From NCBI GenBank assembly GCA_049513455.1, contig JBEKWB010000039.1, positions 1 to 64,000 on the forward strand: a stretch of DNA of 64,000 bases, given 5' to 3'. The position numbers were made by a program, and so were the translations under genes. The notes beneath the pieces were generated by a model. The model saw nothing but the letters and a program-made list of their open reading frames with translations, was not told the origin of the DNA and did not search any database. Source of the stretch: Bog-473 sp049513455 (GTDB lineage: Bacteria > Actinomycetota > Acidimicrobiia > Acidimicrobiales > RAAP-2). Shown one piece after another: positions 1-7,189 of this stretch (the first letter of the stretch is position 1; each line of letters begins with the position of its first letter).

Positions 1-647
1 CTCGTGTTCAACGCGCCCGTGTCGAACTCGTCGTCGAGCACCATGGTGGGGGGGGCGCCGAGACTGGCCGGGGCGTTGGGGACGGCGCCGTTGCTCGACG
101 CCGTGGGGGTGGGGATGGTGGTGGTCGTGGTCCTGACCGTCGTCGTGGTGGTGGTCGGCGGCGGCGGGGTCGTCGCATGGGTGATGATGGCGGTGACCGG
201 GGTGGCGGGGTGGACCGTGACCGTGGTGACGGTCGTCACGATCGTGGTCGTGGCCGGCTTCACAACGGTCCGGGTGACGGTCGTCACGGTCGTGGTCGGG
301 GTGGGATGGGTGACGACGGTCGTCGTGGGTGCGGTGACCCGCAACGGCTGCACCGCGCCCGCCCTGCCGCGGGAACCGGAGACGGAGTCGTGGACCGCGC
401 CGTCCGAGCTCGTATTGAGCGTGGCCGGGGCGGAGAGCGGCCCGAGCTTGGCGGTGGGGTCCAGCGTCTGACCGTTGGGCGACCCCGAGTGTTGGCCACC
501 GAATCCGACGAGGAGAGCGGTCATGACCGAGGCGGCCAGCCCGAATGAGACGGTCGGGGCCAGCAGGCGCCGCCGGATCGAGACTCGTCGAGCGTGTTTG
601 GGTGACCTCCTCGCCGCATGTTTTGCCTCGCGTTTGGCGAGGTGCAC
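1..647 (-). CDS. Secreted GH16-like glucanase, N-terminal part (runs off left edge)
   Basis: The minus strand is open from a GTG at 645-647 to the window edge, about 215 codons. It encodes a basic N-terminus and a hydrophobic segment (about residues 29-49), which reads as a signal anchor. A very long Thr/Val/Pro-rich linker follows (about residues 95-185). Just before the edge comes MVLDDEFDTGALNT, the typical start of a GH16 / concanavalin-A-like glucanase domain. The catalytic EXDXXE motif would lie outside the window, so the enzyme class is inferred from this short motif. The linker explains the Val/Gly-rich reading of the opposite strand. The GTG start lacks a clear ribosome site and is provisional. 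Confidence 0.6.
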   Translation of the reverse strand, partial: MHLAKREAKHAARRSPKHARRVSIRRRLLAPTVSFGLAASVMTALLVGFGGQHSGSPNGQTLDPTAKLGPLSAPATLNTSSDGAVHDSVSGSRGRAGAVQPLRVTAPTTTVVTHPTPTTTVTTVTRTVVKPATTTIVTTVTTVTVHPATPVTAIITHATTPPPPTTTTTTVRTTTTTIPTPTASSNGAVPNAPASLGAPPTMVLDDEFDTGALNT

Positions 648-952
648 TCGCGGGGTCGGTCGAAGTTTTCCCTGGAAGTGATCCGTATTCGTGCTGTCAA
701 AGCGCATATGTAGTTTTTGAGTTCTCCACCGATTTTGAGTGCCGTACCCCGGATGTCCCAGGGGAACCTGTCGTTGTGGGAGAGTCCGGCGCTGTCGAGG
801 CGTCCCTGCCACGCCTCGACTTTCCGGATCGGATCCGACAATCCGGACCGCGACCTCACCGACTGCTCATGCCCAACTGGTTAGCGCCCAAGTCGCCCTT
901 GACACAAATCGAAATCTGTGAGAACACAAATGCGGCGGAGTCCGGTGTGGAG
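648..952. other. Gap with a strong hairpin, upstream of the secreted glucanase
   Basis: I see no coding frame with convincing composition here. The stretch holds a perfect 10-bp stem with a 7-nt loop (794-820, arms GTCGAGGCGT / ACGCCTCGAC). On the + strand the stem is followed by TTT. On the - strand the region would be the 5' leader of the glucanase gene. It could be a terminator or a structured leader, and I did not recognise a riboswitch class. Confidence 0.4.
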
Positions 953-1037
953 CGGAGGGAGTGGGATTCGAACCCACGGAGGCTTGCACCTCACAGCTTT
1001 TCAAGAGCTGCGCATTTGTCCGCTCTGCCATCCCTCC
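953..1037 (-). tRNA. tRNA-Ser(TGA)
   Basis: The acceptor arms GGAGGGA (1031-1037) and TCCCTCC (954-960) pair, with discriminator G at 953. The anticodon stem CAGCT/AGCTG encloses the loop CTTGAAA, giving anticodon TGA. A long variable arm and the T-loop GGTTCGAATCC are typical of serine tRNA. The 3' CCA is not encoded. Confidence 0.95.
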
Positions 1038-1046
1038 AGGCCAGGC

Positions 1047-1052
1047 ATGCTA
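1047..1052 (-). promoter_or_regulatory. -10 element of the tRNA-Ser(TGA) gene
   Basis: TAGCAT lies nine bases before the first tRNA base, the spacing expected for a -10 hexamer. No clear -35 is visible. Confidence 0.45.
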
Positions 1053-1161
1053 GGGGAGATCTGTCAGGGCCGCGGGCCCCGATGGGTGTCACAAGTCGTC
1101 CTACCCGGCCTGCTCCGGCGACACCTGCCTCATGGGTAGTGCGCAATTATTACTGCTGGTA

Positions 1162-3006
1162 CTACCTATTGTCGGAAGCGCTCTGATCGCGCAGCCGCCC
1201 GCGCAGCCGCCCGCGCTCGGCCTGAGCGAGGATCACCTTGCGAAGGCGCACGACCTTTGGCGTCACCTCGACGCATTCGTCGTCGGCGATGAATTCGAGG
1301 GCATGTTCGAGTGAGAAGTTCATCACCGGGGTCAGGCGTTCGAACTCCTCGGCCGTCGACGAGCGGATGTTGTTCAGCTTCTTCTCTTTGGTGGGGTTGA
1401 CATCCATCTCCTCTTGGCGCGCGTTCTCGCCGATGACCATGCCCTCGTACACCTCCTCGCCCGGACCGACGATCAGGGTGCCGCGTTCTTGCAGGTTCAT
1501 CAGGGCAAAGGTCGTCGTCAGCCCTCGCCGGTCGGCCACCATGGAACCGTTGCGGCGCGTCTTCAGCTCGCCGTGCCACGGTGCCCACCCGTCGAAAATG
1601 TGGTGCAGTACGCCGGTGCCCCGCGTCTCGGTCAGGAACTCGGTGCGGAAGCCGATGAGCCCCCGCGCCGGTACCCGGTAGTCGAGACGGACCCACCCCG
1701 TTCCATGATTGACCATCTCGGTCATGGTTCCCTTGCGCAACGCCAGTAGCTGGGTCACGACACCGAGGTAGTCATCGGGCACGTCGATCGAGACGCGCTC
1801 GACCGGTTCGAGCACCTTGCCGTCTTCTTCGCGGGTGACGACCTGCGGTTTCCCGACCGTCAACTCGAAACCCTCCCGCCGCATCGTTTCGACCAGGACC
1901 GCCAACTGCAGTTCGCCCCGGCCCAGTACCTCCCACAGGTCGGGGCGATCGGTGGGAGCGACCCGGATGGCGACGTTGCCCACCAATTCGGAGTCGAGTC
2001 GGTTCTTGAGCAACCGGGCCGTCAGTTTGGTGCCGTCGGCACCCGAGAGGGGAGAAGTGTTGATCCCGATGGTCATGGCGAGGCTCGGTTCGTCGACGGT
2101 GATCGCCGGCAGGGGGATCGGATTGTCGGCGTCGGCCAAGGTTTCTCCGATGGTAACTTCGGCCAGGCCGGCGATGGAGACGATCTCGCCGGGCCCGGCG
2201 GACTCCGCCGGCACCTGCTCGAGCGATTCCGTCACGTACATTTCGGTGATCTTCGCCTTCTCAATGGTCCCGTCGACCTTGCACCAGGCAATGGTGCCGC
2301 CCTTCTTGAGCTCGCCGTTGTACACGCGGCAGATGGCAAGCCGCCCCACGTAGGGCGAGGCACTGAGGTTGCAGACCAGCGCCTGCGTCGGTGCCGTCTC
2401 GTCGAACTGTGGCGCCGGGACGTGGTCGATGATGGCCTGGAAGAGCGGCGCGACATCCGTGCCTTCGACACCGCGCTCGGTGCTGACCCAGCCGGCTCGT
2501 GCGTTGGAGTAGAGGATGGGGAACGAGATCTGGTGCTCATCGGCATCGAGGTCCAGGAACAACTCTTCGACCTGGTCGACCACCTCCTCGATCCGCGCAT
2601 CGGCTCGGTCGACCTTGTTGATCACCAGGACGACCGGCAGCCGCGCCTCGAGCGCCTTGCGGAGCACGAAACGGGTCTGGGGGAGCGGGCCCTCGGACGC
2701 GTCCACCAGCAGGAGAACGCCGTCGACCATGGTCAGGCCGCGCTCCACTTCGCCGCCGAAATCGGCATGGCCGGGCGTGTCGACGATGTTCATCTTCACC
2801 CCGCCCCACCGCACCGCCGTGTTCTTGGCCAGGATGGTGATGCCCTTCTCGCGCTCGAGGTCGCCCGAGTCCATGACGCGATCGGTCACCTCCTGATGGG
2901 GACCGAATGCACCCGTCTGGCGCAGCATGGCGTCGACGAGCGTCGTCTTGCCGTGGTCGACGTGGGCGACAATGGCCACATTCCTGATGTCTTCGCGGTT
3001 CTGCAT
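1162..3006 (-). CDS. typA: Ribosome-associated GTPase TypA/BipA
   Basis: A 614-residue translational GTPase of the usual TypA length. The G1 motif AHVDHGKTT is at residues 14-22. The switch I region (GDLEREKGITI), the G3 motif DTPGHADF and the G4 motif NKVD follow, and then the EF-G-like III/V domains and the TypA-specific C-terminal domain. TypA acts on the ribosome in stress and cold adaptation and in large-subunit assembly. The ATG at 3006 gives the standard family start MQNREDIRNVAI. The frame is open 21 codons further upstream, but that extension has no homology-like sequence. It lies downstream of a two-gene unit on the same strand. Confidence 0.96.
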   Translation of the reverse strand: MQNREDIRNVAIVAHVDHGKTTLVDAMLRQTGAFGPHQEVTDRVMDSGDLEREKGITILAKNTAVRWGGVKMNIVDTPGHADFGGEVERGLTMVDGVLLLVDASEGPLPQTRFVLRKALEARLPVVLVINKVDRADARIEEVVDQVEELFLDLDADEHQISFPILYSNARAGWVSTERGVEGTDVAPLFQAIIDHVPAPQFDETAPTQALVCNLSASPYVGRLAICRVYNGELKKGGTIAWCKVDGTIEKAKITEMYVTESLEQVPAESAGPGEIVSIAGLAEVTIGETLADADNPIPLPAITVDEPSLAMTIGINTSPLSGADGTKLTARLLKNRLDSELVGNVAIRVAPTDRPDLWEVLGRGELQLAVLVETMRREGFELTVGKPQVVTREEDGKVLEPVERVSIDVPDDYLGVVTQLLALRKGTMTEMVNHGTGWVRLDYRVPARGLIGFRTEFLTETRGTGVLHHIFDGWAPWHGELKTRRNGSMVADRRGLTTTFALMNLQERGTLIVGPGEEVYEGMVIGENARQEEMDVNPTKEKKLNNIRSSTAEEFERLTPVMNFSLEHALEFIADDECVEVTPKVVRLRKVILAQAERGRLRGRLRDQSASDNR

Positions 3007-3040
3007 GGGGGCTACAACGATAGGCCAGGTCAGAGCCGTC

Positions 3041-3931
3041 TCATGCAGCAGCCCTGATTGCCCCCTCACAATCGGCCGGAGTCACCCCTGTGTGGGCCAG
3101 CGTGCGGGCCACCGCAGCAACACCCTCGTCGAGAGCGCGCCGATCGATCTCGAGCGTGACCAGGTGTCCGGAGTCGGGCCACCACCCCACCATCCGACCC
3201 GGTGGGAGGGAGCGCGGGGAGCACAGCACTTCGACCATCGCCGCCACGCTGAGCTCGGATCTGATGGTGGTGCGGCGTGGTCCCCCCACCACGACCAGGT
3301 GGACCGAGAGGGGAGACCCGGCCGGATCCCTGGCGATGGAACGGACCTCGGCGCGGCCGCGGAGGGCGAGCAGGGATGAATGGGGGCTGTCCCACCAATG
3401 GTCCCGCCCGATGGTCGGTGGCTCCTCGAACGCACTCCAGTCCAGGGCGCACCACAGGCGGGTGGCCCACGTCACGGCGCCGGCCTGTACGGCGGCCCGA
3501 CCGGCCGGCGGGAGCCCGGCCAGCCAGCGGTCCATGGGTGAGGCGGCGTTCTCACCCCGGTGCGCCGCACGCACCGCCTCGTCGACGGCGCTGATCACGC
3601 CTTCGATCGGTGACCGTACTGACCCCGTGACCAACGCACGCAGGCCGGCCAGGCCGAGGGCGCGCCGTGCCGTGCGGGCCGACCATGCGAACGGGGTGCG
3701 GGGGGTGACGGCATCTGGTGGCCCAAGCGCCTCCCGCACGTGGTGGTCGGTGAGACGGAACGATGCCCCGCCCGGTCGCGGAACGGCCAGGTCCGCCAGG
3801 GTGCGCGGAATCTGTCGCGCCGCGTCGAACACGGAGGCGCGGCTGTCGACCGCGGCGGCGCCGAACGGCTCCAGCAGAGCGCGGGTGAGCTCGCGGGGCT
3901 TCGACAGGCCGGATGCCGACGCCTCAGGCAT
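3041..3931 (-). CDS. Conserved-looking protein of unknown function, second gene of a pair
   Basis: A 296-residue protein that I do not recognise. It is Ala/Arg-rich, with no signal peptide and no obvious membrane segment. The C-terminal third has alternating hydrophobic strands (SVHLVVVGG, HLVTLEID) suggesting an alpha/beta fold. The ATG at 3931 overlaps the stop of the upstream gene by 8 bases, so the two are almost certainly co-translated. The open frame extends further upstream to 4243, but that part lies inside the upstream gene and is a shadow. Its place between that gene and typA does not reveal a role. Confidence 0.72.
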   Translation of the reverse strand: MPEASASGLSKPRELTRALLEPFGAAAVDSRASVFDAARQIPRTLADLAVPRPGGASFRLTDHHVREALGPPDAVTPRTPFAWSARTARRALGLAGLRALVTGSVRSPIEGVISAVDEAVRAAHRGENAASPMDRWLAGLPPAGRAAVQAGAVTWATRLWCALDWSAFEEPPTIGRDHWWDSPHSSLLALRGRAEVRSIARDPAGSPLSVHLVVVGGPRRTTIRSELSVAAMVEVLCSPRSLPPGRMVGWWPDSGHLVTLEIDRRALDEGVAAVARTLAHTGVTPADCEGAIRAAA

Positions 3932-4859
3932 CGCCAGCTCCGAATGTCGACAGCCGCACGACCACATGGGACACGATCGTCCGGAGATGCTCCTCGAGCA
4001 CGTCCTCGACTCCGTAGCGCCCCGCGGCGGAATGGAGGAGGGCGAGTCGGAACGGTGGTGTCCCGCTGCGCAGTGTCTCGAGAAGGGCGAGGTAGTGCAG
4101 CGCGGTCCGTGCCTGGGCCCAGCGCCCTCCGGTCGTGAGCCCCAGCGCGCAGAGTGCGGCCCGGCCGGGGACGGGAGCCCCGACGAGCAGATCGAACACC
4201 CCGTTAAGGACCACCCTTCCCCCGGCCAGCGGAATGGCCACACGGTCGTGCGTCCGTGGCAGCCACCCCGCCGCGAACCGCGGCGTGAGATTCATCAGGT
4301 TCTCGATGTGGATGCGCAGGGATGCCGCGAGTGCGGAGCGTTCTTCCTCGGGCAGTTCGTCGACGTGGCGCGCCATGGCGCTGCGACCCGGGTCGACGCG
4401 CAGGGCATCGAGCGCGTCCCCCAGCGGGTTCTCCACCTGTCCGGTGGTCACCACTTGCGAAAACAGTGCACGGATCAGACAGGACCTCACCCATTCGGTC
4501 GGGTACGGGTCTGTCGCCGTCTCGACGGGGTCGGCCGCCGCGACCGACCCGTCCCACAAGAGGCGCGGCCCGAGGAAGAGGGGGGGTGCGTCCTCCCCAC
4601 GCCGTGCGACGAGCTCGGCCGCTGCATCCTCCAGCCAGGCCCGCAGGCCACCGGACAGACCGGGGTCGAAACGGGGTCGCTGCCCTGATCCGTCGCGCAG
4701 CAGGGCGAGCACTTCGTCACGAGCCGCCGCCGGGCGCCCCGCCTCCAGGCGAACCGCCGCCGGGCGCCCCGCCGACACCACGAGGGCCCCGTCACCGAGC
4801 GTCGGCGGTGCGGGTGACCACAGCGCACCCTGTTCTTGCCGGGGGGCCACGAGAACCAT
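3924..4859 (-). CDS. Unknown protein with a degenerate PD-(D/E)XK-like C-terminus
   Basis: A 311-residue protein starting at ATG 4859. The C-terminal half has the rhythm of a RecB-type PD-(D/E)XK nuclease: a VFDLLVG strand, then a second strand (ALCALGL), then the helix ARTALHYLALLETLRSG. The E-x-K pair that should sit on the second strand is missing, so if the fold is right the site is probably dead. This fold call is inference. It overlaps the next gene by 8 bases. A GTG about eight codons upstream is an alternative start. Confidence 0.7.
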   Translation of the reverse strand: MVLVAPRQEQGALWSPAPPTLGDGALVVSAGRPAAVRLEAGRPAAARDEVLALLRDGSGQRPRFDPGLSGGLRAWLEDAAAELVARRGEDAPPLFLGPRLLWDGSVAAADPVETATDPYPTEWVRSCLIRALFSQVVTTGQVENPLGDALDALRVDPGRSAMARHVDELPEEERSALAASLRIHIENLMNLTPRFAAGWLPRTHDRVAIPLAGGRVVLNGVFDLLVGAPVPGRAALCALGLTTGGRWAQARTALHYLALLETLRSGTPPFRLALLHSAAGRYGVEDVLEEHLRTIVSHVVVRLSTFGAGDA

Positions 4860-4954
4860 GGGGGAAGTGTGCACCAGGGCTGTGACGGGGCATCTGAGCA
4901 GCAACTGCGGCGCGCACAGGGCTCCTCCGTGCTCGCCTCGGCGTCGTGCTCCTC

Positions 4955-4960
4955 TACCCT
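4955..4960 (+). promoter_or_regulatory. Probable leaderless -10 element (TACCCT)
   Basis: TACCCT ends ten bases before the ATG at 4971. With no Shine-Dalgarno sequence present, the mRNA would start at or very close to the start codon. Confidence 0.4.
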
Positions 4961-4970
4961 GGCTAGTGCG

Positions 4971-5201
4971 ATGTCGTTCTTCCCTGCACTGCTCTTGATG
5001 CGCCCCCGGCCGCTGCTGGCGTCCGACGTCGCGTTCGCGGTCCTCTTCGGCATCTTCATCGTGGCGCTGGTCGCCCTGATCGTCATCGTCCTCACCTGGT
5101 CCTTCCGGCGCGATCGACAGGGGCGGGCGGCCTGGCGGCAGCGCCAGCAGAACAGGAGCTCTGCCGCCGAAGGTGACGTTCCCCCCGCGCCCCGTCCATG
5201 A
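4971..5201 (+). CDS. Small single-pass membrane protein
   Basis: A 76-residue protein with one strong transmembrane helix (about residues 15-40, FAVLFGIFIVALVALIVIVL) followed by a positively charged tail (SFRRDRQGRAAWRQRQQNR). The topology is likely N-out with a cytoplasmic basic tail. I recognise no family. It overlaps the start of the patatin-like gene by 29 bases in another frame, so the two are likely co-expressed. The frame is open upstream of the ATG, but that part lies antisense to the preceding gene's start. Confidence 0.6.
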   Translation: MSFFPALLLMRPRPLLASDVAFAVLFGIFIVALVALIVIVLTWSFRRDRQGRAAWRQRQQNRSSAAEGDVPPAPRP

Positions 5202-6219
5202 ACGCCCGTCGATGATCCCCCCGTCCATGAGCCCTCCCCCCTGGTCAGCGGTGCGATCGCGATGGGACGCCACCCGTGCCACCCGCGCCCGGACACGGAC
5301 CGACCCCGACGCGCCCGCACCGGTGCACCGGACTGCGTTCGTGCTCGCCGGTGGGGGCAGCCGGGGAGCCGTCCAGGTGGGGATGCTCGGCGAGCTGACG
5401 GATCGGGGCATCCGGGCGGACCGGGTGTTCGGTGCCTCGGTCGGTGCCATCAACGGTGCCGCCTATGCCGGCAATCCCACCAAGGAGGGCATAGAGCGCA
5501 TGGCCCGTATATGGCGGGACGTCAAAGGAACGGACGTCTTTCCCAAGTCCGCTCTCGATGGCCCCTGGGCCTTCTTCCAGAAGCGAGCCTCGGTGCACTC
5601 CAACTCGGGACTCCGGGCCATTATCGAGGCGGGGATCGACTACGAGAACCTGGAGGACACCACCATCCCCTTCGAGGTGGTGACCACCTCGCTCACCGAC
5701 GGGCGGGAGCGCTGGTTGGCGCACGGGAATGCCGTGGAGGCCATTCTGGCCTCGTCGGCCATCCCCTCTATCCTCCCCCCGGTCGTCATCGATGGCGACG
5801 TCCTCATTGACGGTGGCGTCGTCAACAACGTCCCGATCAGCCGGGCCATGTTGGCGGGGTGCACGCGGATCTACGTCCTGCTCTGCGGTCCGCTGCACTA
5901 CCAGCCTCCCGTGTCCCGGCGCCCGGCCGAGGCGGCACTCACCGCGTTCTTCGTGGCCATGCACGCCCGTTTCGTGCGGGAGTTGGCGATGCTCCCACCG
6001 GGGATCGAGGTGGTCGTGTTCAGTGGCGGCGGAGAGCCGTCGGCGCAGTACCGCGACTTCTCCGCCACGCCGGGGCTGGTGGAAGAGGGTCGGGCCGAGG
6101 TGGCAGAAGTCCTCGACCGTTACGCCGGTACGTCGCAGGACCTTTCCCCGCACCGGCCGCCCGCGCCGCCGCATCCTGACCCCGGCCGCCGCATCCTGAC
6201 CCCGGCCGCCGCACCCTGA
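5173..6219 (+). CDS. Patatin-like phospholipase (RssA/YchK type)
   Basis: A 348-residue protein if started at GTG 5173; ATGs at 5212 and 5227 are alternatives, because the first 50 residues are low-complexity. The patatin fold is complete: the oxyanion loop GGGSRG (60-65), the nucleophile elbow GASVG with Ser89, and the catalytic Asp213 in DGG. It is predicted to hydrolyse acyl chains from glycerophospholipids and is probably cytoplasmic or membrane-associated. The last dozen residues (rich in Pro, Arg and Ala) are encoded by a 20-bp tandem repeat and are unlikely to matter for the fold. Confidence 0.88.
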   Translation: MTFPPRPVHERPSMIPPSMSPPPWSAVRSRWDATRATRARTRTDPDAPAPVHRTAFVLAGGGSRGAVQVGMLGELTDRGIRADRVFGASVGAINGAAYAGNPTKEGIERMARIWRDVKGTDVFPKSALDGPWAFFQKRASVHSNSGLRAIIEAGIDYENLEDTTIPFEVVTTSLTDGRERWLAHGNAVEAILASSAIPSILPPVVIDGDVLIDGGVVNNVPISRAMLAGCTRIYVLLCGPLHYQPPVSRRPAEAALTAFFVAMHARFVRELAMLPPGIEVVVFSGGGEPSAQYRDFSATPGLVEEGRAEVAEVLDRYAGTSQDLSPHRPPAPPHPDPGRRILTPAAAP

Positions 6220-6240
6220 CCGACGCCGCCGCACCCTGAC
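6161..6240 (+). repeat. Four tandem copies of a 20-bp unit
   Basis: The unit CCCGGCCGCCGCATCCTGAC repeats with a strict 20-bp period at 6161, 6181, 6201 and 6221, with a few changes in the outer copies. It spans the 3' end of the patatin gene and its stop codon (6217-6219). As 20 is not a multiple of three, copy-number change would alter the reading frame and tail. Confidence 0.9.
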
Positions 6241-6316
6241 CCTGACCCTGACCACGGCACCCGTACCCCCGAGCCGGCACCGGCCCTGACCCTCTGACCC
6301 CAGCGGCCCCGCCCGG

Positions 6317-6322
6317 TAACCT
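6317..6322 (+). promoter_or_regulatory. Probable leaderless -10 element (TAACCT)
   Basis: TAACCT lies eight bases before the ATG at 6331, with no ribosome-binding site between. Confidence 0.45.
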
Positions 6323-6330
6323 GCGGCCGG

Positions 6331-7134
6331 ATGGGCGACGACCGCTACCTGCTGCCCAACGCCGAGGAGGCCGCCGCCGAGCGGTTCGCCGCGTTCACCG
6401 AGCTCTTCGACCCGTCCACCTTCGCCCACATGGACCGGCTCGGCCTCGCCGCCGGCTGGCGGTGCTGGGAAGTGGGGGCGGGTGGCGACTCGGTGGTCCG
6501 GTGGCTGGCCGGGCGGGTGGGTGCCGAGGGTTACGTGCTGGCCACCGACATCGACGTGACCCGCACCAGGGCTGCCGCGGATCCGGCCAGCCCGCACGTC
6601 GAGGTGCGCGCCCACGATGTGGCCCACGACCCTTCCCCCGAGGGCCAGTTCGACCTCGTCCATGCCCGCCTGGTCCTGGTGCACGTGCCGGAGCGGGAGA
6701 GGGCCCTGGCGGCGATGGCGGGCGCCGTCCGTCCAGGGGGCTGGCTGTTCATAGAGGATGCCGACCCGGCGCTGCAGCCGCTGAGCTCGCTGGAGGTGCG
6801 GGGGCCCGAGCAGGCGTTGGCCAACCGGTTGCGCTCGGGCTTCCGGGGGTTGATGGCCTCCCGCGGCGCCGACCTGGCCTATGGCCGCACCCTTCCGCGC
6901 CTGCTCCGGGAGGCGGGACTCATCGATGTGAGGGCCGATGCGGCATTCCCGGTCGCCCACCCGGCCTGTGCGCGGCTGGAGACGGCCACGATCCACCTCA
7001 TTGCGAACCAGCTGCTGTCGAACGGCATCGCGACGGCCGACGAAATCCACCTCCACCTGGCCAACGTGGCTGCCGGGCGGCTCGATCTCACGCAGCCGCC
7101 GATGATCGCCGCCTGGGGGCGCCGCCCGTCGTGA
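6331..7134 (+). CDS. Class I SAM-dependent methyltransferase
   Basis: A 267-residue protein with motif I at about residues 47-53 (EVGAGGD), an acidic motif II strand (LATDID), a motif IV region (FDLVHARLVLVHVPE) and the post-IV element RPGGWLFIED. This is a Methyltransf_11/25-type Rossmann fold using S-adenosylmethionine, and the substrate is unknown. Pattern and length resemble small-molecule methyltransferases. It stands alone between the patatin gene and lhr, preceded by a leaderless-type promoter. Confidence 0.85.
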   Translation: MGDDRYLLPNAEEAAAERFAAFTELFDPSTFAHMDRLGLAAGWRCWEVGAGGDSVVRWLAGRVGAEGYVLATDIDVTRTRAAADPASPHVEVRAHDVAHDPSPEGQFDLVHARLVLVHVPERERALAAMAGAVRPGGWLFIEDADPALQPLSSLEVRGPEQALANRLRSGFRGLMASRGADLAYGRTLPRLLREAGLIDVRADAAFPVAHPACARLETATIHLIANQLLSNGIATADEIHLHLANVAAGRLDLTQPPMIAAWGRRPS

Positions 7135-7189
7135 GCCACCTCGGCGGCGGCCGCGCACCTCTGTCACAGCATCCTGGTGAAATAGAGGG

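Noticed and set aside
4..471. Plus-strand open frame, Val/Gly-rich, 155 residues
   Set aside because: It is the antisense of the Thr-rich linker of the minus-strand secreted protein. Its composition (runs of Val) is not protein-like.
3090..4688. Plus-strand open frame of 532 residues
   Set aside because: It is antisense to the two coupled minus-strand genes, and its sequence is low-complexity Arg/Pro/Ser.
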